Assembly (NCBI GenBank): GCA_019925105.1
Contig: JAHGAU010000020.1
Span: forward strand, 558,001 to 622,000
Direction: 5' to 3'
Length of the DNA stretch: 64,000 nt
From: Niebla homalea
Lineage: Eukaryota > Ascomycota > Lecanoromycetes > Lecanorales > Ramalinaceae
The translations under genes and the position numbers were made by a program. Positions 36,931 through 50,640 of the stretch are shown piece by piece (the first letter of the stretch is position 1; every line of letters starts with the position of its first letter). The notes beneath the pieces were generated by a model, which was not told the origin of the DNA, did no database searches, and saw only the letters and a list, made by a program, of their open reading frames with translations.

Positions 36931-37037
36931 AGGTGCGCGATATGAGTGTGCGCGCCAAGCATGGACGCCCGCTATACCCCTTTGGGCCTTAGTGCCCGAC
37001 AAGCTCTTGGCATGCGCACGTTGCACATAATATTATT

Positions 37038-37273
37038 AAAATATATAATTTCTACGTTATTATTACGTTATTTATAAGTATATTAATAATAAAGTCGGCG
37101 TATATAATTTAAATCTTAACTTAAGATAGGACTTAAAAGTATAAAGTTAAGCTATTTATAATATCTTATAATAAATAACTTTTTAAAAATTATTTTATAA
37201 TTTAACTTTATTTACGGAAGTTATTATTATTAAGCTTAAGAAACTTATATAAAGCCAGCTTTATAAAGGATTC
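37038..37273 (-). other. Remnant of element H between D and G
   Basis: RIP-mutated AT-rich sequence that by position belongs to the gag part of the copia element H. Nothing specific can be read. The last five bases GATTC (37269-37273) are the candidate target duplication of element G. Confidence 0.45.
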
Positions 37274-37523
37274 TGGAAAAAGGGAGAGTATGGAAGACAT
37301 AAAACTTGCGGATAGGTGCATAAAGGAATAGAAATATTAAAAGGGCTAATTAAGGGTGGAATCGATTTATATATACTTTAAAAGAAAAAGGGATAATAGA
37401 TTACTATAATAAGTAACCTATATTTTATCAACTTATATAGGGGTTACGGCCTATCTTCAATTATATTTTATTGCTATTTACTATTTTATTACTTTTACTC
37501 TTTTTTTCCTTTTTATTTTTTTT
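37274..37523 (+). repeat. 5' LTR of element G
   Basis: About 250 bp. The first third is unmutated (GGAAGACATAAAACTTGCGGATAGG broken here: GGAAGACATAAAAC then TTGCGGATAGG), while the last third is all C-to-T (TTGCTATTTACTATTTTATT). Confidence 0.7.
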
Positions 37524-39900
37524 AATAGTTTTAAGAAGGCTTTTATTTACTTATATATATTAAAGAATTCAGTCTACTTATATAATTTAATCGTAAATAA
37601 CTTACCGTATTTTTTCTTTAATTAATAATAATAAAAATTATAAAAATATTATAAAAAACCGACCTTTATTATTATTATATTATATATATATAATGAGAAT
37701 AATAAATTATGGATTTATATATATTTATAGAATATTTCCGATTATTATGTACTTATTAAATAAATATTAAAATCAAGAAAAATAAGGGTATTTAAATAAC
37801 TTTTTTTTAAATACTTTTATTCGGATATTCTTATTACTATCCTTAATTAATACGGGGACCTTATTTATATATATCGGTAAAATATTATTAATATTTATTA
37901 ATTAATTATTAATTATTGGAAATTAAGAAGTAAAAGAAAATAATAACTTTTTTAAAGCGTTTTAATTATAAAAAAATAGTAATACCCCTTATATTAATAA
38001 TGGGCCTAAACTTTAATCAGGAAATAATTATATATACCACCGGATATTCTAGATTATCGTTAAGGAAATTACGATTTATATATTAATATAAGCCGTTTTC
38101 TTAAAATAAAAAAAATTAAAGTAATTAAAGAAAAAAAAAATAGAAAAAAATTAATTACCTTAAATAACGTAAAATTACCATTTAATAATTAATAACCGTA
38201 ATAACCGAAATATAAGACTTATTAAGTTAATATAAGTGATTAAACTTAATTAAATTATAAGTTTCATTAAATTATCTTAAGTAATTAAATTATAAATTTT
38301 ATAGAATAATTCTAAGTAACCGATTTATTTATTATAAATAAAACTCTTTAATTTAATTTAGAATATCGTATATATTCTTTAAAAACGTAAAGTTAATCCT
38401 AAAAACCATCTTATACCGGATAAGTAATCTTTTAAAACCCGTAAATAATACCGGGTACCTTAATATTAATAAATATATAAGATTCCTTAATAGTTATCGG
38501 AATAACCGAATTAAACCATATATTTTAACGATAAAAATAATAAAAATAAGATTCCTTAATAAGGCTTAAATAATCGTATATACCTTTTAAAGAAATATTT
38601 TTTATTAAAACGTAAATTATTAAGTTTAAAGTTACCTAAATAATAATTAGGTTCTAAATTACTTACGGAGGTTTAAACCGGTCTTTAAAATCCCTGGGAA
38701 ATAACTATAGGCTATATAATACGTTAGCTAGACGTAATAAGCTTTTTACCTTAAGTTATAAATTAAGTAATTAAAAATTAAAAAATTAAAAAATAAATTA
38801 AAAGAATAAATAATAAAAAGAAATAAGTAATAAAACCGATTAAAAGAATTAATAGAAGGGAATAAAGATAAATATATTTATAATAATAATTATATCGTAT
38901 ATATACCAGGAATATTAATAGTGATATATAATGGTTAACGATATAAGACTTACTTAATTTAATAATACCCTCCCCGAGGCTTTCCCGTATAAAAGGCAGA
39001 AAAGATTAGAATAAATAACTAGAACCTACTTTAATCTAAAAGGAAACATAGATTTATAATAAGTTATTATTTATATATATTTATATAATAACTTAAAAGA
39101 CCAGAAGGACCTTTATTAACGTTATATGATTATATATTAACTTAATCCTTTCTTTAAAAAATAAAAAAAAAAATTAAAAATTAAAATATAGTTATTTGGA
39201 GTAACCGTAAACCCCTTTCTTTAAAATACCTTTATCAATATTAATAATATATTAACGATAATATATTTTATTTTATATATATCTTAATACCCTTAAAATA
39301 GGAAAAATAAAGTTAAATATTATTATATGAATTAAGGAATTAATTACGGTATTATTATCCTTTTTATTATTATTTTATTTTCTTTATTAAAAAGAATATA
39401 TATCCCTTTACTTTATATTAAATAAAAAATAAAAAAGATTAAGATAAATTTATATAAATCATAGGGCCATCCCATATCTATTAATAGTTATAAGTATTAT
39501 TAAGGATTATTTAATAATAAACCTTATTAACCTCTCCTTAAGAAATAATAAAATATTATTAAGAATCCCTTAATCCTTTAAATTTAAAGGGGAATTAATT
39601 AATATATATAAAATAAAAAAAACACTTAAATAATTCTAAATATCCTCCTTAATAATAATAATAAAATTAAATATAGAAAAAGACTCCGTAATATTATTAA
39701 TAATCTTAACTTTTACCTTAAAATTATCGGAAACTTTATAATAAAAAATTATAATATAACCCGGGATTAAAATATTATTTTATAAATTAAAAGAATTAAA
39801 TAAATAGGAAGGTAAATTAAATAATATATAAAGATAGATCCGTAATATATAAGAAAAAATCGGAAAAGATACTTTTTTTAATTAATAAATAAACGTAATA
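37524..39900. other. AT-rich leader side of element G
   Basis: About 2.4 kb between the 5' LTR and the gag-like stretch, with no recognisable frame or repeat. It may contain the gag N-terminus or another old insertion. Confidence 0.35.
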
Positions 39901-40600
39901 AATATAAGACTTAAAGGAGATATAACGTATTAAGTAAAGTAATTAAAAATTAAAATTTTACTTATAAATAAAATAATAAACGACGTTATAAAAGAAAATA
40001 TAAATAACTTTTAGAAATTATTAAATTAAGAATTCTTAAAATTAAATTTTAATAACTTTATAGAATAAACGGTAAATAATATTAAAGTATTATTTTAAGG
40101 AATTAATTTTATTTTTAACTATTATAAACGTATACTTTATATTATATATAACTTAAGCGGAAAGGATATTAAACCCGGAAAACCGGAAAGTATAATAAAT
40201 AGAATAATAAAATATATATTAAAAGACGTAATTAATCATTTTAGAAAATAATTTAATAAATATAAAGCTTTATAAACGTTTAATAAAAAATATATATAAA
40301 AAGCTTAATCTTTATAAAATATATTTTAAAATAAAACGGATTATAGAAAAAAAAACAAAAAAACGGGAGTTTAAAAAAGAAAAAAAGGATAAAAAAATAA
40401 ATCTTAAAGTTCGGATATTTATAAATTAATTAAATCGTATAAACGGAGACCTTTAAGAAACTATATTAAAGGTAAATTTAATATATATTAATTACGACGG
40501 AATTATACGAATACCATAAATAAAAAGAACGCAATAAACCAAATACCCCCAGAATCGTATAAATAAAAAACTTTAGGACGTCTTAATAATATAAATAGTA
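39900..40600 (+). pseudogene. Gag-like region of element G
   Basis: The plus strand reads KLNFNNFIEQTVNNIKVLFQ, then INFIFNYYKRILYIIYNLSG, IINRIIKYILKDVINHF and RPLRNYIKGKFNIY with few stops. The acidic and amphipathic pattern and its place before pol fit a capsid-like gag. I do not recognise a named domain, so the assignment rests on position. Confidence 0.45.
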
Positions 40601-43279
40601 TTAGTATAATTATTATAAGTAATATTACCTTAATAATTTAAATATTAAAACCGACCTTAAAATCTATCTTAATAGAATATTAATAATTAAGTAGAAAATA
40701 TAAATTAAAAGCCGTAAAATTATTAATAGAATTTATATATTAATTAAAATATTAAAAGAAATAATTAATTTATTCTAAAATTATTTAATCCGGTTAAATT
40801 TAGAAACCTTTATATTAATAGCTTTAAATCGTTTAATATAAAATTATATTTTATTTATTATAAGTATTATAATATATTCTTAATAGAAGAGTATATAAGT
40901 TATAAATAAAGATATAACGGAAATAACGTAAGCTTTAATAAAAAAAAATATATATATAAAAAGGATTAAAACCGTAAGAACGGCCGTTACGATATAAATT
41001 ATTAATTATTATTAGTACCTATAACCGTACCGCTTATTAATTAATTAAACGTATTAATAAACGTAATAATTATCGCCTTAATTATATAAGAAGAAGGAAA
41101 AATCCTTAATAAAATTAATAATAAAAAAGCTATCGATAACTTTAATTACGAAGTTATTATTATAAAGGAAGGATACCCTTTTAATAAGAACGTTAATTAC
41201 GAAGTAAGTATAATAATAAATATAATTACGAAGCGACGATAAATTAAAGATAATGATTTAAAAGAAGAAGTTAAGCTTATATAAACTGGGGAGTGAATAA
41301 AAAGGAAGCCAAAAAAAAAGGTGAAAACCGGAAGGAAAAATGAACTTTAATAAATTATTAGATTATTAAAAAAGTAGGCTTTAAACGTTAAACGGATCTT
41401 ATTAATTAATAATATCGTATTCTTTATAATATATTTAATATAACTTTTATTATATTTTAAGAAAAAAATAAGTTAACTTATAAAGAACGTATTAAACCTT
41501 AATTATATACGTTATAAGAAGATTATAGTTATTAAGGAAGTTCTTAAGAATAATGGAAAAAGGATATAAAAAATAATTTAAAATAAATAACTTAAGATTA
41601 ATAATATTATAATCGTAAGCTTAAAATAAAACCTTAAAGTTATATTTAATAAATAAATATACTTTATAAAGGTAATAATTATTTATTAACCGGAATAAAT
41701 AAGTAAATTACTTAATATAAAAGCCGATTAAGGATCGGATATTATTATAATTAACTTGAATATAATAAAGGAATTACGGATAAAAAAAAGGCCCTTAAAA
41801 TTACTCGGAGTTAATTACTTAAATATATTAATAGTAAACGGAGACTATATATTACTTTATATATAAATTATATTTAATATTAAAGTCATAGGAATAATTA
41901 AATGGGTATAAGTATTTATAATATTAAAAGATAACCCAAATTATAATATTTTATTAAGATTTTTATAATTAAAGTTAATTACAATTAATTTTAAGATTTA
42001 AATAGAGATATTAAAGATTAAGGATATTACTTATAAAGAAAATATTTAATTGCTTAAACCTTAAATACGTTTATTAAGTAAAATACGTTAAAAATTAATA
42101 TATAAAAAGTTATACTATAAAAACGCAATAATATCAGAAAAAGAAATTAAGTTAAATTTATTTAAGTACGAAAATAATAAAAAGAACTTAAAGATTAAAT
42201 TAAAAAATAAAAAGGATAATTAAGATTAATAAACTATAAGAAAAGAAAAAGTTTAAAGAATAAGGTCGGCTTTAAAAACGTATATTTTAACGATTAATTA
42301 ATAAAAAAAAAAGTATATTCATATATTTAGGGAGAAGAAAAAATATATAAAAGATAATCAGAGTAAATAAGGGAAGACTGGGAATAAGTTAAAGTATTAA
42401 AACGGGGAAAAAGAAATAAATTAAATAAAAAGCAAATAAAAACGACTAAATAAGGGTTTAAAAGAATCGGAAGGGACAGGATAATAATAAAAGCACTTAA
42501 AAGACAATAAAGAAGCTTAGAAGCATTAAAGAGATAATACGGGAGCTAAAAAGGATATAATAGATAATCTAATTAATAATTTAAAACCAGAAATAAGCTT
42601 TATTTTATATTAATAATAATTTATTAAATAAAAGCGGAAGATAATTAAATTTATAAACTTAATACTTAATAAGATAAATAAAGAAATAATATAATATTTA
42701 AAGTTATTATTAATTACGTAAGATAACGTTAAATAATATAAAGAATATATAATATATAAAGAAAAGGTAATATTAATTAAATTAATAATAATTATAATAA
42801 TAAAGACGGATAATCGTATATATTAAGAAAATAATAAAAAACTTAGAAAAGCCAATAATAAAAAGAAGAAAGTTATATATTAAAATAATATAAAAAAGAA
42901 AATAAAGTAAATAAAAAATAAAAATAATAAAAACTATTTATTTATTATAGAAAATATAATTTTAAAAATTAAATAACTTAATAACTTAATAATTTACCGA
43001 GGATTATTAAAGTATAAATACGGTATTCACTAGGTTTATTTAAGATACGTATATAAAGTAACGGATAAATTAACTTTAAAATTATAAAATAAGGAAATAA
43101 ACATTAAAATAAAGTTATTATAAATAATATTCTTAACGGATAAAAAAGTAATAAGAAAAAAATTAATACTTTAAAGTCGTATAAAAAGCTATAAATATAA
43201 ATAAAGGAAGAAAATATTACGTTAAAGGATATTATCTTAAATAATTAAGTATAATTCGAAATGCTTTAAATATTATAAA

Positions 43280-44900
43280 TGTATAAGGATATAAACGTAA
43301 AAGAATTATATAAGATCCTTATAACGGATTTATTTTTATATAAAATAATACTAAAATTAAAGATTAAACCGTATAAAGCTATTATTAAAAAACTATTAAA
43401 TAATAAAAAGTAATAGCTTAAAACGATTATATAATAAGGAATTAAGTTAAATATATATAAGAAATATATATAAATAAATAAATAAATAAATATATAGAAT
43501 ATATTCCCCGTATTTATAAAGAAAAAGGTAAAATCGAACTATAATTTATATTTAATTATTACTTTATATATAAAGTATTATTTATATTTTATATAAAGTT
43601 AATAAAAAAAATATATAATTTATTAAGAATTTTATTATATAAAACTTTTTTTAAACGGATATAAAATATAAATATTAAGTAATTAAAGTATACTTTAACG
43701 ATTAATATTATTTTATTTTTAACGTATTAAATATTAAATAGCTATAGTTTATAAGGATACCTTAAAAAATATATATATTTTTATTTATTTTTATTAAACT
43801 TATAAATATTATATTAAAAGTTATCCTTAAATTAAATCCGGAGTTATCCTTTTTTATTTTTAAAAGGGAGTATAACCTTATTAACTTAGCTTTTTACCTT
43901 AATAATATCTTTAAAGTATATAAGATATAAAAAGAATAATTTATTTTTTTAAGAAATTATTTCTTTCCATAAATTCTATAATTAAAGTTAAAATTATTAT
44001 TTAATAAATTAAAATTTAATATAATAAAAATCAAAATATTAAAGGAAGACTATAAAATAAAAAAACGTATATAAATTAAACCTAAAAAGTACGAAAAGAT
44101 ACTTAATTAATCCGTACCGTAGAATATAAGAAACGTTAAATGATTCTTAAATACCGTTAATATAATAAGGAAATAGATTAAAAGCTTTATAAAGATAGCT
44201 TATTTACTTACCCGTTTAATTAACAATATAAAGTAAAAATAAAAAGAATTAAAAGATATATCGTTTTAACTTATATAAAATATAATAATAAAGGCTAAAA
44301 CTTTATTTAAATAAGACTTTAAGATACCGGTTTATATATATATTGATACCTTAAAATACGGAGCCGGATGTTATATTACTTAAATTTAGGACGGTTATAC
44401 CGTTTTATTTATTTATAATTTATATATAATAAATAAAGCGGAATATAATTACGATATTTATAAGCGAGAATTAATAATTATTATTACGTTTAAGGAAAAG
44501 TTCTTTTATATATTAAATATAAAAGAAATTTTAATTATATATATAAATTATAAGTTACTTATAAAATTTATAAATATAAATTATTATAAGGATATTTTTA
44601 TAAGGTAAGTAAATAAATTAAGAAAGTTATATATTAAAATTAAATATATTAAAAAAGAAATTAATAAAACGGCGGATAATTTATTAAGGGTATTATTTAA
44701 TAACTTAAATTACGTACTTAATAAGGTAATAAAGAAAATAGCCTTTAAGGTATAAAAGAATAAGAATAATACGGTATAATTCTAAAAAAATAATAAAAAA
44801 GGATATCGTATTATATTAAAGGAGCTTTTTAAAGAAATGAGGAAAAATAAAATTAACGCTTATAATAATATATGAATTATAATGTAATAATTAAAGGGTT
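43280..44900 (+). pseudogene. Reverse transcriptase / RNase H region of element G
   Basis: The plus strand reads FYLNNIFKVYKI (degraded FLDDI box) and later IKPKKYEKILN*SVP*NIR, KSFIKIAYLLTRL, VYIYIDTLKYGAGCYIT, AEYNYDIYKRELIIIITF and YINYKLLIKF. The last motifs are the RT thumb (KPEKxxAIxxWPxP) and RNase H (DASxxGxGCxLxQ, NYxxxxxELLAIV, TDHKPL) of Ty3/gypsy pol. The long spacing between the DD box and the thumb resembles the extended pol found in a fungal gypsy clade. Stops fall mostly at Trp and Gln positions. Confidence 0.8.
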
Positions 44901-45329
44901 AATTAACTTAAAACGTAAAGGGAAAGTTAACGGGAAAAAACATAAATAAAAGAAAGAAAATAGATATAAAAGAATTATAATTATAAAGGATAATTAATAA
45001 TAAATTAATACGGATATATAATATAAGATTAAATAGTAATTATAAGATAGAATATATATAAATCGATTACGAATTTACGGAGTTATTAAAATTTAAAGAA
45101 CTACTTTATTATAAGGATGATAATTAATATACCGATATTATTAAATATCTTAAAATAAAAATAAAGTTAAAGGAAAAAAATACGGTTTAATAAATTAAAT
45201 TCAATAAGTAATTTATAAATTATAAGTTTAATTCAACTATTAATAAGTTACTTTACCGATACGGAAAGCGTTAAACGATATATTTAATAAAAAAAGAAAT
45301 AATATAAGTATTTAAGGAGGTTTATAATA

Positions 45330-46450
45330 ATGCGGGATATTTTTTATTAAAAATTATATTAAAGAAATTACGGTATCGCTATTAATAACCGGATATAATA
45401 AAAGATATTATAAAATATATATAAGGGTGCTTAACTTATATAAAGTAAGTATACGGAAGTTATATAGTTCCATTAAGTCCAATTAAGGTAAAAACCCTTT
45501 TTAACCTGTTTAAAGCGGACTTCATTGGCCCTTTTAAATAAATATAAGGGGGTTTTCGGTACGTCTTTAATATAATAGATTATTTCTTACAATTTATATA
45601 ATTATTTTATACCGTATCGATTAAAGTAAAGGACGTAATCGTTACGTTAAAAGAATATATAAATTATTACTTAAAACTTATTATAATATATATAAATATC
45701 GGGAAAATATTTATAAGTAAAAAAATAAAAAGCTTCCTTTAATTATACGATATTTAATTTATCCCTATATTAAGTATAATGTATAAAATAATAAATATAA
45801 TAAAGTTTAATAATTAAATCTAATAAGACGTAATAAAAAAAACATAAACTTAATAAAAATATAATTAAATATAAATAAGAAAATTAATAATATTAAGTAT
45901 TAACTTAAAATATATTAAATATTTAAAATACGCTTTTATTAATATTTTCTTTAAGGTTAAGCTAAATATAATATATAAACGTAACGTAATTAAATTAAGA
46001 ATTAAAATATATATTATAAAAAGAATAATACTGTTTTCGGAAGAAGTAATATATAAAGTTATTTAAGGATTTATAATAAACCGGATAAATATTAAAGAAA
46101 AGTCATAAAAGAAGTTAAATATAATAAAAGACCGATAAAAGAGACGTTACGATAAGGGAATATAAGGTTAAAACCCGTTAAGGGAAGAATAACTAATTAT
46201 ATAACGGGATTTTACCCTTAATTTTGGGAAACTTAAGCCCTATTAAATCGGACTATTTATTATTAAGGGCTTTATAGGAAAGTATAAAACTTTATATATA
46301 ATAAAAAGGATAAATAAAACTCTTATACTTAATTTATTTTATAAGGATTATCTTAAAATATTTATATTATATACCGGGTATCTTAAATCCTTTAATAAAT
46401 TAAAGTTAAAGGTAATAAAAAGAATTAAGATCCGGCGGATATAAACGGAG
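45330..46450 (+). pseudogene. Integrase region of element G
   Basis: The plus strand reads SPIKVKTLFNLFKADFIGPF, then GGFRYVFNIIDYFLQFI, then much later NFGKLKPY*IGLFIIKGFIG and LKIFILYTGYLKSF. The first pair is the start of the integrase catalytic core (ADFIGPF...FNIIDYFSRF). The last is the C-terminal GPFVIEG-type tail domain. A purine run AAGGGGAGGAAA follows at 46498-46509. Confidence 0.75.
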
Positions 46451-46509
46451 AACACCTTAATCCTTTAAAAACCGTTATAATTATAAATAATATAATTTAA
46501 GGGGAGGAA

Positions 46510-49500
46510 ATATATATGAATAATATAATACCGTTTTTTTTATATTTTTATTTTATTTATTTTTATATTTTGGTATATCAGAAATCCCAAGAAAATACGG
46601 ATTTAAAAATTAAAAAAAAGGGGGAAAAAAATAAATAGTTATTTTAATAAACGTAATTAAAAATAAAAAACTAAAAAAGAAAAAAAGTAAAAATATAATA
46701 AGGATTTGGAGGAAATAAATATAAATAAGGGGATATTAAATTTTTAACCTTTTATTTATAATCTCTTATTTATTATATTATAAATTATGAAATAATGAAA
46801 TTATAAAAAGTTATAATTATTTATAATTAAAAATATTTCCTTAAAAAGAAAAAGAAAGCATATTAAAAGTAATATATAAATAAAAGTATAGTTAAATATT
46901 AAAATTATATATTAAAAAATCTATTTAAAAAAACGTTTTTTTTACGGATTATAAGTTTAAATATTAAATTTATTATAAATATTACGTTAAGAATATAGGT
47001 AAAATATATTATTAATATATATAAAAAATCTATTTTAAATAGCGGGTAATTAAGGTTCCGACCGCGTTCTAAAAATAGGTAATTAAATTTAATATTGTCC
47101 TTTATTATGGTAATTACGGGGCATAAAACCATATTAATTATTTTATCTTAAGAATAAAGAAGGAAGTGGAGCGGGAGGACCGGTATATATATAAGGATAT
47201 AATCTAAAATAAAAACGACCCGTTATTAAGGAGGCGACCTAACGGATAAGCTTAATAATATGACTGAAAGAGTTAATAAAATAACTTAAAAATTAATTAA
47301 AACTTTAATCCGTAAATAACTATATATATATTCTTCCGGTAAAGCGTATATTAAAATTAAAATTATAATAATACGCTTAATAATTTTAATCCGAAGTTAA
47401 AGTTAAATAATATAAATTAAATATAATAAAATTAAAAAAAGTCCGGAATATAAAGTTTATTAATATTAACGATATAAAGTTAAAGAAAAACGTAAACTTT
47501 TCTTTAAAATATAACCGTATTATTTACGGAAGTAACTTTAATTAAGAACGGTTAAAGAATCGTATTTAAGTTAAAGACCTTAAAAGCTATTATATATATA
47601 AAGACGAAATAAAAGGAGGAACTTATTAAGGGAAAGATATTTATAAAGATACGGATAAGGGCTACTGCGTACGTATAATACGAATAACGGACCCAGGAAA
47701 AAAAGGAATTAATAAAGGAGCCCGGGTAAGCTTATTATTTAAACGGAGAATTAATTAATAATTACTTTATATATAAAAGGGAGAAATAACTTACTGAAAT
47801 TAAAGTTAATAAAACCCAAATTAAAGATATCCTTAATTAAGTCCAGGTTAAATAAGTGGTATTACCTTTTTTTAAGTAATTATTTATAAAACTTAATTAA
47901 GGAATTAATCCTTAAAGGGGACGGGCTATATTTTATATAAACTTTATTATATTAAGCGGGCTTATATAATTAAGATAATCCTATAATTCCGGTAAAGCCG
48001 GATTAACGTATTAATAAAAGGACTATTTAAACTGAAAAAATTATCCGAGTTAATAAGCGAAAAATAAATAATATAAATAGCTAAATTAATTAAGCGGATA
48101 AAAATAATAAATAATAATTAAACGGGGATTATTAAGGTAAATAAATAGCGGAATTAAATAATTAAGATTTAAAAGTAAGTTATAATAATAATAAATAAGT
48201 ATTAAAAGTAAAAAATATAATAAGAAATACTTATTAAAACTATAATTATTAAGTTAATTATAAATTATAATTAATTATAAAGCGTATATAACCTTTTATA
48301 TTAAACTTACGATTAATATTAAGATTAAGTAATATATAACGTATTAAAGAAAAAGCGTTTATTTAAATTATATCTTAATATTAAAAATCTATAAAAAGGA
48401 ATTAACGATGGTTAATTAAAAAGTAAATTAATTTATATATACTTGGATAGAAATTATAATCGCCCGGTTAATATTTAAAGATATAGTTTAAATAAACGTT
48501 ATTTAATAAACCTTTAATACAACGGTAATTAATAAAGGTAAATTAACGACTATTATTAATTTATTAATACCGGGTATACGCCTAAATATTTCTACGTATA
48601 TAAGAAGCGAAAACTTAAATATATACCGTAAGAAGCTCCTAGAAGTAAAAAAGTTAAAATAGGTTAAAATTAAAAAAATTAATAAATATAACTTTAAATA
48701 AACTATTTAATTAATATTTAAATAAACTTTAATAATAATAGGGATATATTTATTTAACTTAATAAGGTTAATAATTGAAGTACGTTTTTTAAAGTATAAA
48801 AATATAATAGGGGTAATTTTAATTAATATAATTTAAATTAAAAAATCTGAAAAAACTATAAAAAAATCAATATAAATATAAAGTAAATAATTAATATAAA
48901 GGTTATAAATTTATATATACTCTTAAAAGGATAATTAATGGTTAAGTATACGATTAAGTTAAATTCAGGATAAGTTAATTAAAGTATAAAAAGAGTTAAA
49001 AATTAAAAAAGTTAAAGAAATAAAAGAATTTAAAGAAGTAAAAAGAAGTAAAAAGGTAAATAAATAAAAAGGATAAAGTAAACGGTTACGCAATATAATT
49101 ATTAAGTAAGTAAATAATTAAACGTTATTTTTAATATTTTATTCGCCGATAGAACCGGCTGGGACGGAACTTAATAAAAATAATAAATAATATTACCACG
49201 TTTAAAAGAAACCTTTTTTAATATACCTTCTAGAAATATCTATATCGGAACGATTATATATAAGTTATTAAAAGAATATGAAAATGCATTTTATTTATAA
49301 GTAAATATAACCTTAAAAGTACTTAATATATTAATTAATTAAGGGAAAAGCATATAAATAGATAAAAGTAAATATTAAGGGTTATAATAAGGAGTATATT
49401 TTTAATAAATATTATTAAGTATAATAATAAGTATTAAAGGAGTTTATATAAAGGTTAGAGAGCCATCTGAAGATTAATAAATAACCATTTTATTTTTTTC

Positions 49501-50384
49501 TTCTTTTTTTTACTCTTTTAAGAAGCAATATATAAGTAATAATAATTATAATAAATTATTATCCCTTAATTACTTTCTTAATACCAATATAATAAATTAA
49601 TAAAGAGATAATATTAATAAATGAATATAAATTAGGTAATTACGTATAATATTATTTTAAATACGTTAATAAAAAAAGATATTAAAATTTATAAAAAAAT
49701 TTAAAAAAAATTTACCTAAATAATTAAGCTTTTTTAAAACGTACTTAAAGTTACGTAATAAACTTATTTAAGATATATTTAATAGTAACGGGATTAAAAA
49801 AGATATTAAAAGTATATAAATAAAGAAATAAAATAAAAAGTAATTAATTATAAAGTCTTATCCTTATAAGGGGCGGTATTTATAATCTTTTAATAAGTAA
49901 AGTAAAACGTATTATATCCTTATATAGATTAAGTATATTATACTTAAGGAAGATATAAATATAAGTAGCTTAAGCCTTAAAATAAATAAACGTAAAATAT
50001 TAAGGTTATTATTATTAATAAGTTAGAATAATAAAATTAAGGGGTTATCCTTAAGAAAATTAAGTCTTATTATATTTATTTATTATTATTAAATAAGATT
50101 TAAAAACAAGGCTATAAAAAAGGTAAACAGATATATATATAAACGGCGTTAAAAAATAAGAAATATTTATTAATAATACGTAATATTAAAAGGGTAAATT
50201 TATTATAAAGGGAATAAAAATAAATTAATACCGTATTAATACCTTTTAACTTTTATACTTACGATAATTTAAATTATTAAAAGGATATTATAAGAAATAT
50301 ATATATAATTAAGATATATATAAATAAGTATAATATAATTTAAAGTATAATAATATTAAGGATAATATTTTATTATAAAAGAAA
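46510..50384. other. 3.9 kb of unexplained sequence between pol and the 3' LTR of element G
   Basis: AT-rich and RIP-mutated. I see no second RT, no clear LTR pair and no recognisable domain. A 75-codon minus frame at 46905-47132 and fragments such as IYIGTIIYKLLKEYENAFYL (plus, near 49.24 kb) are readable but unassigned. It could be an extra ORF, a long 3' region or an older nested element. Confidence 0.4.
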
Positions 50385-50635
50385 TTAAAAAGGGGAAAAA
50401 TATAGAAAATATAAAACTTATGGATAAATATATAAAAGAATAGAAATATTAAAAGGGCTAATTAAAAGTAAAATCGATTTATATATACTTTAAAAGGAAA
50501 AAGGATAACGGATTATTATAATAAGCAACTTATACTTTATTAACTTATATAAGGGCTACGGCCCATCTTCAATTATACTCTATTGCCATCTGCTATTTCA
50601 TCACTTTTGCTCTTTCTTTCCTTCCCATCTTTTCT
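50385..50635 (+). repeat. 3' LTR of element G
   Basis: About 251-bp direct repeat of 37274-37523. The first third is G-to-A mutated, and the last third (TTGCCATCTGCTATTTCATC) is unmutated, the opposite of the 5' copy. Confidence 0.7.
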
Positions 50636-50640
50636 GATTC

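Larger units (their letters stand above)
34899..37032 (-). mobile_element. Element D: rearranged short LTR element, partly free of RIP
   Basis: Left LTR 34899-35070 (172 bp). The right LTR starts at 36133 and ends at 37032 but is split by about 770 bp of extra sequence. A perfect TTATT duplication flanks the element (34894-34898 and 37033-37037). The tract next to the left LTR (ACCCGGGACATAGTCG, AAGCTGAATCGCTTAAA) matches elements A-C, so D is a relative with a shorter interior. The interior from 35.48 kb has ordinary composition and an intact open frame, unlike everything around it. Confidence 0.8.
36133..37032 (-). repeat. Right LTR of element D, interrupted by a RIP-free insert
   Basis: The LTR start (TGTCAGGTACTATGAGTACTG) is at 36133. 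The LTR end (GAGTGTGCGCGCCAAGCATGG to CACATAATA) is at about 36937-37032. Roughly 36165-36930 has no counterpart in the left LTR. The two flanks together give the expected 172 bp or so. Confidence 0.75.
37274..50635 (+). mobile_element. Element G: very long Ty3/gypsy retrotransposon, RIP-mutated
   Basis: Direct repeats of about 250 bp (37274-37523 and 50385-50635) frame 13.4 kb. GATTC precedes the left repeat (37269-37273) and follows the right one (50636-50640). The repeats start TGG and seem to end CT rather than CA, so the ends are less certain than in the other elements. Plus-strand pol (RT, RNase H, integrase) lies at about 43.3-46.45 kb with a gag-like stretch at about 39.9-40.6 kb. About 3.9 kb downstream of pol is unexplained. 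Confidence 0.65.

Noticed and set aside
46905..47132. 75-codon minus-strand frame in element G
   Set aside because: No homology pattern, AT-driven composition, opposite to the element's coding strand.
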